Assembly: GCF_031143425.1 (NCBI RefSeq)
Contig: NC_090444.1
Span: forward strand, 1,352,040,323-1,352,104,322
Direction: 5' to 3'
Source of the DNA: Pleurodeles waltl
Taxonomy: Eukaryota; Chordata; Amphibia; Caudata; Salamandridae
DNA length: 64,000 bases
How positions within the stretch are numbered: the first letter of the stretch is position 1; each line of letters opens with the position of its first letter. Made by a program: the position numbers and the translations under genes. Positions 1 through 9,535 of this stretch are shown in pieces. The notes beneath the pieces were generated by a model, which worked only from the letters and a program-made list of their open reading frames with translations, ran no database searches and was not told where the DNA came from.

Positions 1-131
1 CGTCACACATACCTAGGCCATGCACCAACACTCATACAAGCCATTCAATGCATTGGGAATCGTGCTATGTGTAAGCTGTGGTTACGTACCTGTGGGTTGC
101 TTAACTCTGTGCTCGCTGTTGTCCTTCATAG

Positions 132-1166
132 GACCGTCCGCTGGGACATGCGAGGAGATGGAGGAATCTTCCTGTGTACAGACCGCTGGTGGACCTGTCG
201 ACAATGGAGGAACGACATGTCATACTGACATACAGGCTTGACCGAGCCACTATACAGGAACTGTGTGCCCAGCTGGAGCCAGACCTGATGTCACCCATCC
301 GCCAACCCACAGGGATCCCCCCTCTAGTGCAGGTGCTGTCAGTACTCCATTTCTTAGCAAGTGGGTCATTTCAAACAACAGTGGCCATATCATCAGGGAT
401 GTCCCAGCCTATGTTTTCCAAGGTGTTGTCCAGAGTGTTGTCTGCCCTGCTGAAACACATGCGGAGCTACATCGTTTTCCCTGAGGTGGGGGATTTGCCT
501 ACAGTGAAGGGTGATTTCTATGCCCTTGAACATATCCCCAACATCATAGGTGCCATTGATGGGACACATGTTGCTTTGGTCCCCCCCAGCAGGAGTGAAC
601 AGGTGTACAGGAACCGGAAGAGTTATCATTCGATGAATGTACAGATGGTGTGTTTGGCTGACCAGTACATCTCCCATGTTAATGCCAAGTTCCCTGGGTC
701 AGTGCATGACGCCTACATCCTGCGGAATAGCAGCATCCCGTATGTGATGGGTCAACTCCAGAGGCACCGGGTGTGGCTATTAGGGGACTCTGGTTACCCC
801 AACCTGTCCTGGCTACAGACCCCAGTGAGGAATCCCAGGACAAGGGCAGAGGAACGGTATAATGAGGCCCATGGGCGGACTAGGAGGGTGATCGAGCGAA
901 CCTTTGGCCTCCTGAAGGCCAGGTTCAGGTGCCTCCATATGACAGGTGGATCCCTAATGTACTCACCAAAGAAGGTGTGCCAGATCATCGTGGCCTGCTG
1001 TATGCTTCACAACCTGGCTTTGCGCCACCAGGTGCCTTTTCTGCAGGAGGATGGTCCAGATGGTGGTGTTGTAGCAGCTGTGGAGCCTGTGGAGAGTGAA
1101 GAGGAGGAAGCCGAAGAGGACGACATAGAGAACAGGAACACAGTAATACAGCAGTATTTTCAGTGA
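132..1166 (+). CDS. PIF/Harbinger transposase (HARBI1-like), terminal exon, element 1
   Basis: DDE-superfamily nuclease that excises and inserts Harbinger DNA at 3-bp targets. The DDE triad is present: D in GAIDGTHV (558-560), D in LLGDSGYP (786-788) and E in RRVIERTFG (894-896). A helical N-terminal DNA-binding region precedes it, and the end is acidic (ESEEEEAEEDD) followed by QQYFQ. The reading frame is open from the acceptor tag at 129-131 to the TGA at 1164-1166. The first internal ATG is 204, but the basic RRW...YRPLVD segment upstream is conserved, so the real start should be an upstream exon outside the window. Compared with element 2, one base is missing just after the acceptor, which changes the entry phase. 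This copy may therefore be frameshifted unless its own exon 1 compensates. The catalytic intron found in other copies is absent. Confidence 0.85.
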   Translation, partial: DRPLGHARRWRNLPVYRPLVDLSTMEERHVILTYRLDRATIQELCAQLEPDLMSPIRQPTGIPPLVQVLSVLHFLASGSFQTTVAISSGMSQPMFSKVLSRVLSALLKHMRSYIVFPEVGDLPTVKGDFYALEHIPNIIGAIDGTHVALVPPSRSEQVYRNRKSYHSMNVQMVCLADQYISHVNAKFPGSVHDAYILRNSSIPYVMGQLQRHRVWLLGDSGYPNLSWLQTPVRNPRTRAEERYNEAHGRTRRVIERTFGLLKARFRCLHMTGGSLMYSPKKVCQIIVACCMLHNLALRHQVPFLQEDGPDGGVVAAVEPVESEEEEAEEDDIENRNTVIQQYFQ

Positions 1167-1454
1167 CACACAGGTAAGAGTAGACACCGGCATATTACAT
1201 TTACTTAAAGACTCCTACCTCTCTACTGTCTGACTTTTTCCCCCAGTGTATGGTAACTGTGTTGTGACTTTCCCTTCCGTTTTCAGAGCTGTGGGCCCCA
1301 CTGCGTGACATCTGCTTTGTTTCCCCATGGACTACAGCTGTGTGACAGCGGTTTGTTACCATCACAATGTGAATGAACATTTTGGCGCGGTCATGTCTAA
1401 TACATTTGTTCTAAATCACAGCCAGACTCCAGATTGTTTTGTGCAATAAGTGTT

Positions 1455-1460
1455 TTTATT
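1455..1460 (-). promoter_or_regulatory. Poly(A) signal of SANT protein A, element 1
   Basis: AATAAA on the minus strand, about 216 bp past the stop of the protein A gene and between the convergent transposase and protein A genes. A matching signal sits at 42815-42820 in element 2. Confidence 0.5.
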
Positions 1461-1675
1461 CAACTGCTCTAAATTGGATGGGTGGTTGCAAATCGGTGAG
1501 GGGTGATGGTGGAGGATTGTCCATGGCAGAGTCCAGACTATCAGTTTCACAGGTGCATTGTCCAAATGCCTGTGGGAAGTGGAGCAGGGGCAGTTTAAGG
1601 TTGGACAGGGTGACAATGTGGGACAGTGGGTTGACAATCAGGGCAGTATCCTTTGCTGGTGGGGGTCTTGACATC

Positions 1676-3185
1676 TTACTCTGTCTTCTTCCTGGATCTC
1701 AGGGCCCGCTTGCGGGGTGGTTCTCCTTCTGCAGGGGGTGGGGTTCTGGTGGCCTGTTGGTCTTGTGTCGGGGCCTCCTGTCCACTAGCGCCGGCGGAGG
1801 TGGTAGGCAGTTCTTGGTGCATGTTAGTGTCAGGGGCCCTTTGAGGTGCCACAGTGTTCCGCAATGTCGTCACTACCTCATTCAGGGCCACTACGATGGT
1901 ACCCATGGCGGAACTGATGTTTCTTAGTTCCTCCCTGAACCCCATATACTGTTCCTCCTGCAGAAGCTGGATCTCCTGAAACCTGGCCAGGACCGTCGCC
2001 ATCGTCTCCTGGGAGCGGTGGTATGCTCCCATGATGGAGGAGAGGGCCTCGTGGAGAGTGGGTTCCCTGGGCCTGTCCCCCCCCTGACGCACAGCAGCCC
2101 TCCCAGTTCCCCTGTTTCCCTGGGCCTCTGTCCCCTGGACCGTGTGCCCACTACCACTGCCCCCAGGTCCCTGTTGTTGTTGGGGTGGTGGGTTAGCCTG
2201 GGTTCCCTGTAGTGGTGGACACACCGCTGATTGACGTGTCCTGGGGACAGAGGTATGGGCCCGCTGGGTGGGTGCTGTGCTGGTGTTCCCAGAGGGGGGA
2301 AGGTCTACTGTGGCCTGTGGCTGTGTGAGGGGAACCGACTGTCCCGAGGTCCCCGATGGACCGGGCTGGTCATCTAGATCCAGGGAGACAGAGCTGCTGT
2401 CCTCACTGTGGGCCTCTTCTGGGGGTGGAGTGGACATTTGTGGACCCTCCTGCGCGGTGACGTGGAGTTCGGGTCCTGCAGGGGTATAAAAGCATGGCTA
2501 TTGCTTCTGTGTGTGTCATAGCGTGCAATGGGTGGGTGCCCGTGTACCCAGTGCTGGCATTCCTTTGTGGGGGCTGTTGTGACGGTGGTTGGGGGGGATG
2601 GTTTGTATGTGTATATGCAGTGGGCATGCTTAGGTGATGGGTGTCCATGCTTTGTGGACGCACGCAGGGCTAGGTGTTGGGATGGGTGGGTTGTGATGGT
2701 GAGACAGTTGCAAGGAGTAGGATGTGATGGCGGTGAGGGTGAGGGTGGGGGTATGAGTTGGCATGCAGGTGGGGTGGGGGGGAGAAGTAGTTAAGATTTG
2801 CCTTACCAGAGTCCATTCCTCCGCCTACTTCTGCGAGGCCCTCAGGATGCAGGATGTTCAAGACTTGCTCCTCCCATGTTGTAAATTCAGGGGGAGGAGG
2901 TGGGGGTCCGCAGCCAGTCCTCTGCACCGCGATGTTGTGCCTGGATACCATGGAACGCACCTTCCCCCGTAGGTCGTTCCACCTCTTCCTGATGTCGTCC
3001 CGATTTCTCGGGTGCTGTCCCACAGCGTTGACCCTGTCGACTATTCTGCTCCATAGCTCCATCTTCCTGGCAATGGTGGTGTGCTGCACCTGTGCCCCGA
3101 ACAGCTGTGGCTCTACTCGTACAATTTCCTCCACCATGACCCTGAGTTCATCATCAGAGAACCTGGGGTGTCTTTGCGGTGCCAT
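1676..3185 (-). CDS. SANT/Myb-like Harbinger partner protein A, two exons, element 1
   Basis: Exon 1 is complement 2807-3185 (ATG at 3185, 379 nt) and exon 2 is complement 1676-2475 (800 nt). They join in phase 1 through a GTAAGG donor and a CTGCAG acceptor, giving a continuous 392-residue protein. Residues about 5-85 form a SANT/Myb-like domain, with the core FSDDELRVMVEEI, LFG, ELWSRIVDRVNAVG and IRKRWNDLRG. Exon 2 encodes an acidic Ser-rich stretch, a helical, probably coiled-coil region around HEALSSIMGAYHRSQETM, and a basic tail (PPRKRALRSRKKTE) that looks like a nuclear localisation signal. In known Harbinger systems such a protein binds the transposase and the element ends. No stop or frameshift is seen. 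The gene is convergent with the transposase. Confidence 0.8.
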
Positions 3186-3654
3186 GGGGTGGTGTGGGTG
3201 ATGTGTAGGGTGGATTGTGTGGTGCTAAGTGTGGTGATGTGTATTGTTGTGTTGTGTGAAGTGCGTGCAAATATTGCTGGGTGACAGTGAATTGGGCATC
3301 TGGGTGCTCGGATGTCTTTTCTCGGTGCGTGTTCACGAATCTCTAGGAGTGGAGGTTTGTGGGTGATGTGGGTGTGTGTTTTATATTTAATTGGGTGTGT
3401 GGGAGTGGTGTGTGTATGTGTCTCAGGTGTGTGTATTTTGAATTGTCCAATGTGGTTGTATTTTGTAAGTGTGTGTGTATTTTGAGCGCGGCGGTGTGTA
3501 CCGCCAATGGAATACTGCGGTTGAAAGACCGCCGCGTGGATTCGTGTGTCGTGATAGTGTGGGCGTATTTCTGTTGGCGTGACGGTGGAGGTTTGGTCAT
3601 CGCCAGTTTCTCGCTGCCCTTTGGTGTGGCGGACTTTTGTGGATGTCTGTATTT

Positions 3655-3774
3655 TGGCGGTTTGTCTGTTGTGGGTCAGAATGACCGTGGCGGTTTACCG
3701 CGGCCGCGGTGGTGTTATGGCGGTCTTCTGAACGGCAGTAAGCGCCTTTTACCGCCGAGGTTGGAATGACCCCC
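3655..3774. repeat. Right terminal and subterminal repeats, element 1
   Basis: Terminal repeat GTTGGAATGACCCCC ends at 3774. About 85-95 bp inside it is a second copy of the end motif (GGTCAGAATGACC), and the interval is full of GCGGT/ACCGC palindromes. The same arrangement occurs at the ends of elements 2 and 3, so these are candidate transposase or SANT-protein binding sites. Confidence 0.6.
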
Positions 3775-4252
3775 TATGTCTGCAAAGTGACCCATTTAGA
3801 TGTTTGGCACCCACCCATTGGTTATTTGAATAATCTAATTTGGCCAGAGGGGTATATAAATGACCACTGTTATTACCAATAGGTGCTTTAGCTAAGACTT
3901 GTAAAATACTGTATAGAGACAGGGCCATGTTATCATGTACCAATAATTGTCTGATCTTATATTTTACCACTGTAGTTAGGGTGCTTTCAATAGACCGCAT
4001 TGCAAAGAGAAGTGGTTCTGTGATAGCTGGAGGTGGAATATTCTCAGAGAGAGCCGAGGTTGACTCTAAACAGTAATTTATAGATTTATGTCCAATCTGC
4101 CGCAGCTTGTAATCTGCAGCTGACAGGGGAGAGCTATCCATGACTTGATGCGTCTTTCCAGCAGTACCAGCAAGCAACAAACAGATAGCTATGTCTGGAA
4201 GAGTATATTCGACAACCACACTGTATGATGTAATGTTTGTCTTGTGTCTCAC
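3749..4252 (-). CDS. Unclassified open frame next to element 1
   Basis: A minus-strand frame starts with ATG at 4252 and is open for 167 codons. Only the last ~9 codons lie inside the element 1 terminus, so about 158 codons are flanking sequence, which is long for this AT-rich DNA. The composition is ordinary (few low-complexity runs, contains LLAGTAGKTHQVM and IPPPAITEPLLF), but I recognise no domain, signal peptide or membrane span. It could be a remnant exon of a transposon or host gene cut by the element 1 insertion, or a chance ORF. Confidence 0.2.
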   Translation of the reverse strand: MRHKTNITSYSVVVEYTLPDIAICLLLAGTAGKTHQVMDSSPLSAADYKLRQIGHKSINYCLESTSALSENIPPPAITEPLLFAMRSIESTLTTVVKYKIRQLLVHDNMALSLYSILQVLAKAPIGNNSGHLYTPLAKLDYSNNQWVGAKHLNGSLCRHRGSFQPRR

Positions 4253-4266
4253 ACTGGGTAGAGTAA

Positions 4267-4436
4267 GGGTCTGATTTAGAGTGTGGCGGAGGGGGTTAAT
4301 CCATCACAAACGTAAAAAATATCCCATCTGCCGTATTACAATCCCATTATATCCTATGAGAATCTTAATACTGCGGACAGGATACCCGTCACGTTTGTGA
4401 CAGCGTAAACTGTTCGCCAAACTCTACACCAGGCCC
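4267..4436. mobile_element. Short Harbinger-type MITE, 170 bp
   Basis: Imperfect inverted ends (GGGTCTGATTTAGAG at left, inverse of GGGCCTGGTGTAGAG at right) are flanked by an exact TAA target duplication (4264-4266 and 4437-4439). It contains an internal inverted pair around CACAAACGT/ACGTTTGTG and no coding capacity. Confidence 0.7.
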
Positions 4437-4439
4437 TAA

Positions 4440-5406
4440 GCTTTGAATGATGAGCAGATATTCTGAGGGAAACCAGAAAGTAAAGACTTACTTTGTGCTG
4501 AATCTCCCAAAAGAGGAGCACCATGGTTAACAGTTACATTCTTTACATCAGTTGTGACATTCAGAGGTGAATAAGCCAAGAGGAACAAATGTTTAACTTA
4601 AAGGGAGTTCATTGAACGATTAGTCCTAGTAAATTCCAGTAAAGTGCTAATGCAGGAGTGAACAATATTGAAAACCATATGGAAAACGCAGACATGTGTT
4701 GACAATTGACAATGCAGAGGGGTGTGATAGCATGCTCAGTCTGTCACATCTTACTCCTCCAAACAGTGACAATAATCCCAGAAACATCAAAAGATCAAAT
4801 AAGTGCAGCAACATGCAAAATACATTATCTAATCCATTCGCACCCATTGCAGCGCCTATGCAATTTGTAGATGTTAACTTGTACATAAAAAGTGAAACAA
4901 ATGAGAGGGCCACTATTCTCTGAAGCTCCATTGCTATAAAGTATATCCAATTACTTTCCTAAAAAGCTTATTTTCAGGTCCCCAGACTACTGCAGACTCT
5001 TCTGATCTTGTATGACCTCTGAAAGTCATAGTCACACCATTCACGTATTCATTCAGCTAATCTTTACTCACCTGCACTCACCTTTATCCTCAATAGATGC
5101 CCACAGCAGCATGACAAGCTCTGAGGATGAATGGTGAACTCTAAAAGAACCGACAAACACTTGGGGTGTAATTGGTTCAAGCCACACATTCTCCACCATC
5201 CCAGGACACCTTTTCTACATCCATTCTTGCTGCACGTCACTCCTCTGGTACACAGGTCCTCCGACAAATGATGAACAACATAGGGGAACAAGGTAACATG
5301 AGCACACATCAGTAGGGTATGAGCACTTCCTGCCCCTCTGAGGCCACAGAGGAAGGAGGTGACTCTTCATGAGGGAAAGATTTGGCATGAGTGTTTCAAA
5401 ATAGAC
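4440..5406. other. AT-rich spacer, no gene seen
   Basis: Non-repetitive looking sequence with stops in all frames. The short ORFs near 4650-4930 and 5064-5309 show no domain or codon signal. Nothing else was recognised. Confidence 0.5.
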
Positions 5407-5409
5407 TAA

Positions 5410-5941
5410 GGGGCAGATTTATGGAAAGTAGCACTTCACTGAGTGCTGGGGCATATTCCCTGCGCCCCTTAGCACCCCCCTACCACCACCATGTGTTACG
5501 CCATATTTAAAAAACGTCACACAATGATGCAGGGTAGGGGGCAGTAGCATAATTTCTCATGACACTATTGATGTACTCTACAGGAGTAGCACCAAAATAT
5601 TGCTGCTACTCCAGCAGAGTACATAGGGCCTCATTCTAAAGAATGGAAGCCCCATTTTAATGCCTGCTCTTGAGTAGGCGTTAAAAGTGCATTAAAAATG
5701 ATGCACAGATTTCCTTATGCCATTTTTCCGGCCCCCCCTAAGAAGTTAACGCCCCCTTTGCATACATTATGACTGGCGCAGACATAATGTAGCGCAAAGG
5801 GTTACAGAGTGGCATAATGCATGCATTGCTCCACCCTGTAAATACAGGACGGGGATTTCGGCCTTGTTGGGCCACATTAACGTAAAAAATTATGATGTTA
5901 ATGTGGCGCAAGGTAGCGCTAGGGTATTATAAATATGCTCC
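5410..5941 (+). mobile_element. MITE, GGGGCAGATTTAT family, 532 bp
   Basis: Begins GGGGCAGATTTATGG and ends ATAAATATGCTCC, flanked by an exact TAA duplication (5407-5409 and 5942-5944). The same family recurs inverted at 20403-20861: both contain the GGTAGCGCTAGGG / CCTAGCGCC end, the paired ACATTAACGT/ATGTTAATGT arms and a CACCCTGTAAATAC core. Non-autonomous and TAA-targeting, so Harbinger-like. Confidence 0.75.
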
Positions 5942-6324
5942 TAACTGCTAGTAACTGGTTCCACTGTGAGTCAATATGAGGAGCGAAACAGTTCATATAA
6001 ATGGGCACTATACACGTTTTCTATTTCCGCAGCATGAAAATGGTTCCTCAACCACCTATAATTTTAGAGTGCGCACCAGATTTGCAACTGTTACAAGATT
6101 TTGCTCAACATCCTTCCCAGTACGAGTGGAGGTAGATGTGTTTACAAATAGCTTGCCAATGGTGCCCTTTAAGCTGAGAGAACTATTGTATCAACGATCT
6201 AAGGATTCTTTTCAAAGCCTGGAGATTTTTTTAGTTCATATTTCATCTTCACCGCACTGCCCCAAAAAGTGTAACATGCCATGTGGATTCCTTCTCTGGA
6301 AACGCCTTAGGACCCACTTTGTTG

Positions 6325-6500
6325 TTAAGGATATGTAGCTTTGCTGCTAGAGCTGCCAACTTTGGAACTGGTAAACTAGGTTTGAATCCCAGTCTCTGTT
6401 CAATAATCTATGATTCTGAGCAAACCACTTTATCTTTCTGTGCCTACAAAAATTGTGTTATTTGTCTGATTCTCTTGTAAAGTGTTCTGATGCCCGGGGG
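6325..6500 (+). repeat. tRNA-derived SINE-like copy with CORE/MIR-like body
   Basis: A Pol III B-box-like sequence, GGTTTGAATCC, lies at 6379-6389, about 45 bp after a plausible degenerate A box (TAGCTTTGCTGCTAG). It is followed by GAGCAAACCACTTTATCTTT and TCTGTGCCTAC, which resemble the CORE-SINE body of MIR-like elements, and a tail CTTGTAAAGTGTTCTG like an L2/CR1 3' end. No target duplication was identified. Recognition is by pattern only. Confidence 0.45.
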
Positions 6501-6856
6501 CCAATTTCGTGCCACATAAACATGAACAACGATTGTGCTCCAGAAAAGTAGCTTGGTCCAAAGGAAACTTTTTTCAATGAGTTACACGTACCACCATAGG
6601 AACTCACAATTTATAATAATATTTATTACGCCTCCCCAGAAAATAACCAGAGAAAAAAGGGACAAACCTGCAAAGGTATGTTTGCATACATAGATCTACT
6701 CATGCGCTTAGGTGTAACTCGCCCCCTTCCCCAGTAGATTGATTCTTACCCTTCTAGTTCAGGTTCCTGTGGGGATTGCTTTGATACCCCTTGTTCATAT
6801 ACTAGTGGTTTTAATGAGTCATAGGAGGGCATGAGATCTTGTCTTTAGTTAAGACA
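6501..6856. other. AT-rich spacer, no gene seen
   Basis: No ORF, terminal repeat or other signal that I can support. Confidence 0.4.
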
Positions 6857-6859
6857 TTA

Positions 6860-7015
6860 GGGCCAGTATTTATACTTTTTTAGTGCCGCGATTGTGTCAT
6901 TTTTTGACGCAAAAGCAGCGCAAACTTGCAAAATTCAATTGTATTTTGTAAGTTTACGCCGCTTTTGCATCAAAAAGTGGCTCAGATGCGGTGCTAAAAA
7001 AGTATAAATACGGCT
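6860..7015. mobile_element. 156-bp palindromic MITE
   Basis: Nearly perfect fold-back. The left arm begins GGGCCAGTATTTATAC and the right arm ends GTATAAATACGGCT, with long matching interiors (GACGCAAAAGCAGCG against CGCCGCTTTTGCATC). It is flanked by an exact TTA duplication (6857-6859 and 7016-7018). Its ends match the TATTTATAC class of element 5. Confidence 0.8.
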
Positions 7016-7018
7016 TTA

Positions 7019-9530
7019 GGGATCTGACACTGTGCCTTTTTTGCAGACAAGATCCATCAGGAATTGTCATAAACTAAAAGATGAATACCTATAGCCCATT
7101 CATGACTTTGAAAAATATTTCATTAATCTCTATGATTGCCATTACAGAGGAGTAGCTAAGATCCAAGCAATACCCTAGGGACCTGTGTACCTAAACTAGG
7201 AGGGTAAGAATCACTTATTTTGGGATGCTCCAACGCTGTCCTAACATGAATGTGTGTTCTCGTTACGCCACGTTGTGCATGAGTATGGCTTGGTGTTAAT
7301 CACACATTTTTAACACTTTTCTAAGGTGGAAGATGTCGTTTTGAACATTTCTTTTTATTTCGATTTAACAAAGTTGTTTTGTTGTGTTCTAGGTCCCCAC
7401 ATTCAGAAACATATGTCTCCAGTGTAAGACTACAGTGCTTTCATATGTAATAGCAGAGTAATTTTTACTCTCGCAGTGAGGGTTAGGTACATTAATAGGT
7501 CCTTAAGAATCACCACCGGATCTTTTGGACTACTTTATGGCAAGAAACATGTTGACCAGCAGCTAGTGTAGGGAGTACCCACAAACAGTTCTCTGACACC
7601 TACACCTCTAATCTCAGTAGTAGGCACACATTTAAGCAGAACATTATTCTTTGTTCTTTTCTGGCTCTCTGTTTTTAATCTTGGTATAGTTGACAAGTTG
7701 TATTAAAAATAGCTATCTAGGGCACCTGTAGCCAATTGTAATGCTTTTTTATTCTAGCCTCTCTCGCTTCCACTCACCACCGGCATTATACTAATAAGAC
7801 CTCCGGTAAAGAGCCCTTAAATAGGGCCCATCAGGCATTGCAGTGCCGGCCTGAGGAGGAGCATGGCCCGATGATGAAGCATGTCACTCAATGGTGAGTG
7901 AGGGCTATTACTGGTGAGGACCTACATGATCCTGACCCAACTAGGTAGAACAGAGTCTTTTTTTCCATTGGAACAGTGCATCTCAGTCTAAACTATATGT
8001 CCAAAAAGTAATGCCCCTTTGAAGCAGGCTTTCTGACGAAGAAATGCTTGTTTTTCTCCTAACGCTTCCCATCATGTGTGCTTAATGTACATCCTACTTT
8101 TAATGTGGGAAAAGTTTTAAAGTTGGTCTGTGCTTAGTATTTTGTACCAGAGGGGTAACCTCCCAGTACAACTCCTATGCTAGACAGTTTCACTGTGGCG
8201 CAAAGGGTGGTACTTGGTGCTCAGCAGCCTAATTTTGTGCCAGCGCTAGGGATGGGGGACGAGAGTGCCATATATCCGTAGATATGTCATTGTCATTCTT
8301 TCTCTCTCACATGTACTGCAGCAGAGCATTTCTAGGTGCTGTGCTGCATTGTGTGTACGTTTTTTTTGTAAATATGGTCCGTGATGTTATTGCCGCTCTC
8401 CATTGTTTTTGGAGTGTGTTGCAGTACCTCTGGGTGGCAATGAGTGGCGTATTACCTGGCCGGCCTTGACTTAAGTACACTTAGGCCTACTTTTTCACTG
8501 TTAGGGCTGCAGAATAATTAAAAGTGTATTTTGTAATAACAAATGTGGCACTCTTAAAGGGGGGGTGCATACCTTTGTCTATACCCATAATTTACCGAAT
8601 CCCTTCTCTTTTAGTAGCAATTATTCACTATATTTCCACCGCTCCCCCTTGTCCATAAGCGAATAACTATGTGTGTAGAGATCTGCATACAGAAAAGGTA
8701 GCAGAGGTGGACATATCTGCATTTGTGAATTAGGCCCATCGTCTTTATTTCAGTTTTTTTAACTGACATCAAACGATGTGTATCTGTTGTATTAGGAGCC
8801 TATATTAATGTATGCCCCATTGCTATTAGTTGGAAATAGTTCAACTATTTCGCTCCGTTTCCTGTTTCGATGGTTGTTAATTAATGTTATTTTTGTTTTT
8901 ATCCAATAAGATTAGACCTTTCTTTGTTCTTTAGCGGTTCTGTTGTTTGTCCTGTAAGTTCTCGGCACCTCAAAATAGACTGCGAAATCAGACCAATCTA
9001 CTTTAGAGTAAGATAAAGAGACTGATTAGAAATCTTTGTTTTGAGGCTGGGAGATCTGTTATGGTAGCCTGCTTTTAGCGGTTAAGTGTGTTTGCCCACT
9101 CCCTCACCCAGTCTGTCAGGTAAATCTCCAACAGCTGGTACTGTAAGTGTAGATTCAGTACATCTAGTTTAGTTTGGATTCATGTAAAGGTTTGAAACAT
9201 TCAACAGGGTGCCGTAGCACTAAAAAGAGGACTTAAAGAAAAGGGCATGAAGTTCAGTTGCCTTGCAGGTAAAAGTGAGAAAAACAATACTTTTAGTTTT
9301 TATCCGAAATTGAAATTGTCGTTGTGATTATCTGCCAATGACAGAACATTCCATAACTAAAGCGCAAGCAACTATATGCACCCATTTTATGCCGTCTTTG
9401 ATCCGATGACTGCAGGACAAAAGAGGATGCATACCACTTACATTAAACCTTGAAAAACTGCTGGGAATTCCTGGAGAGGGCTAGTGGCTAAGGCCTGCAA
9501 CATTGAAAAAGACCCAGCAAGACAAATATG
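7019..9530. other. AT-rich spacer, no gene seen
   Basis: Stops in all frames; the 61-codon ORF at 8284-8469 has no recognisable domain. No bounded mobile element was identified. Confidence 0.5.
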
Positions 9531-9535
9531 ACCCT

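Larger units (their letters stand above)
1..3774 (+). mobile_element. Harbinger element 1, right part (left end outside window)
   Basis: Position 1 corresponds to position 41363 of element 2, and the two run in parallel to their right ends, so the window opens inside element 1 just upstream of transposase exon 2. It carries the transposase on + (132-1166) and SANT protein A on - (1676-3185), tail to tail. The right terminus is the inverse of GGGGGTCATTCCAACC and ends at 3774, followed by TAT (3775-3777), which would be the 3-bp target duplication. The left terminus, transposase exon 1 and protein B would lie upstream of the window. Confidence 0.9.
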
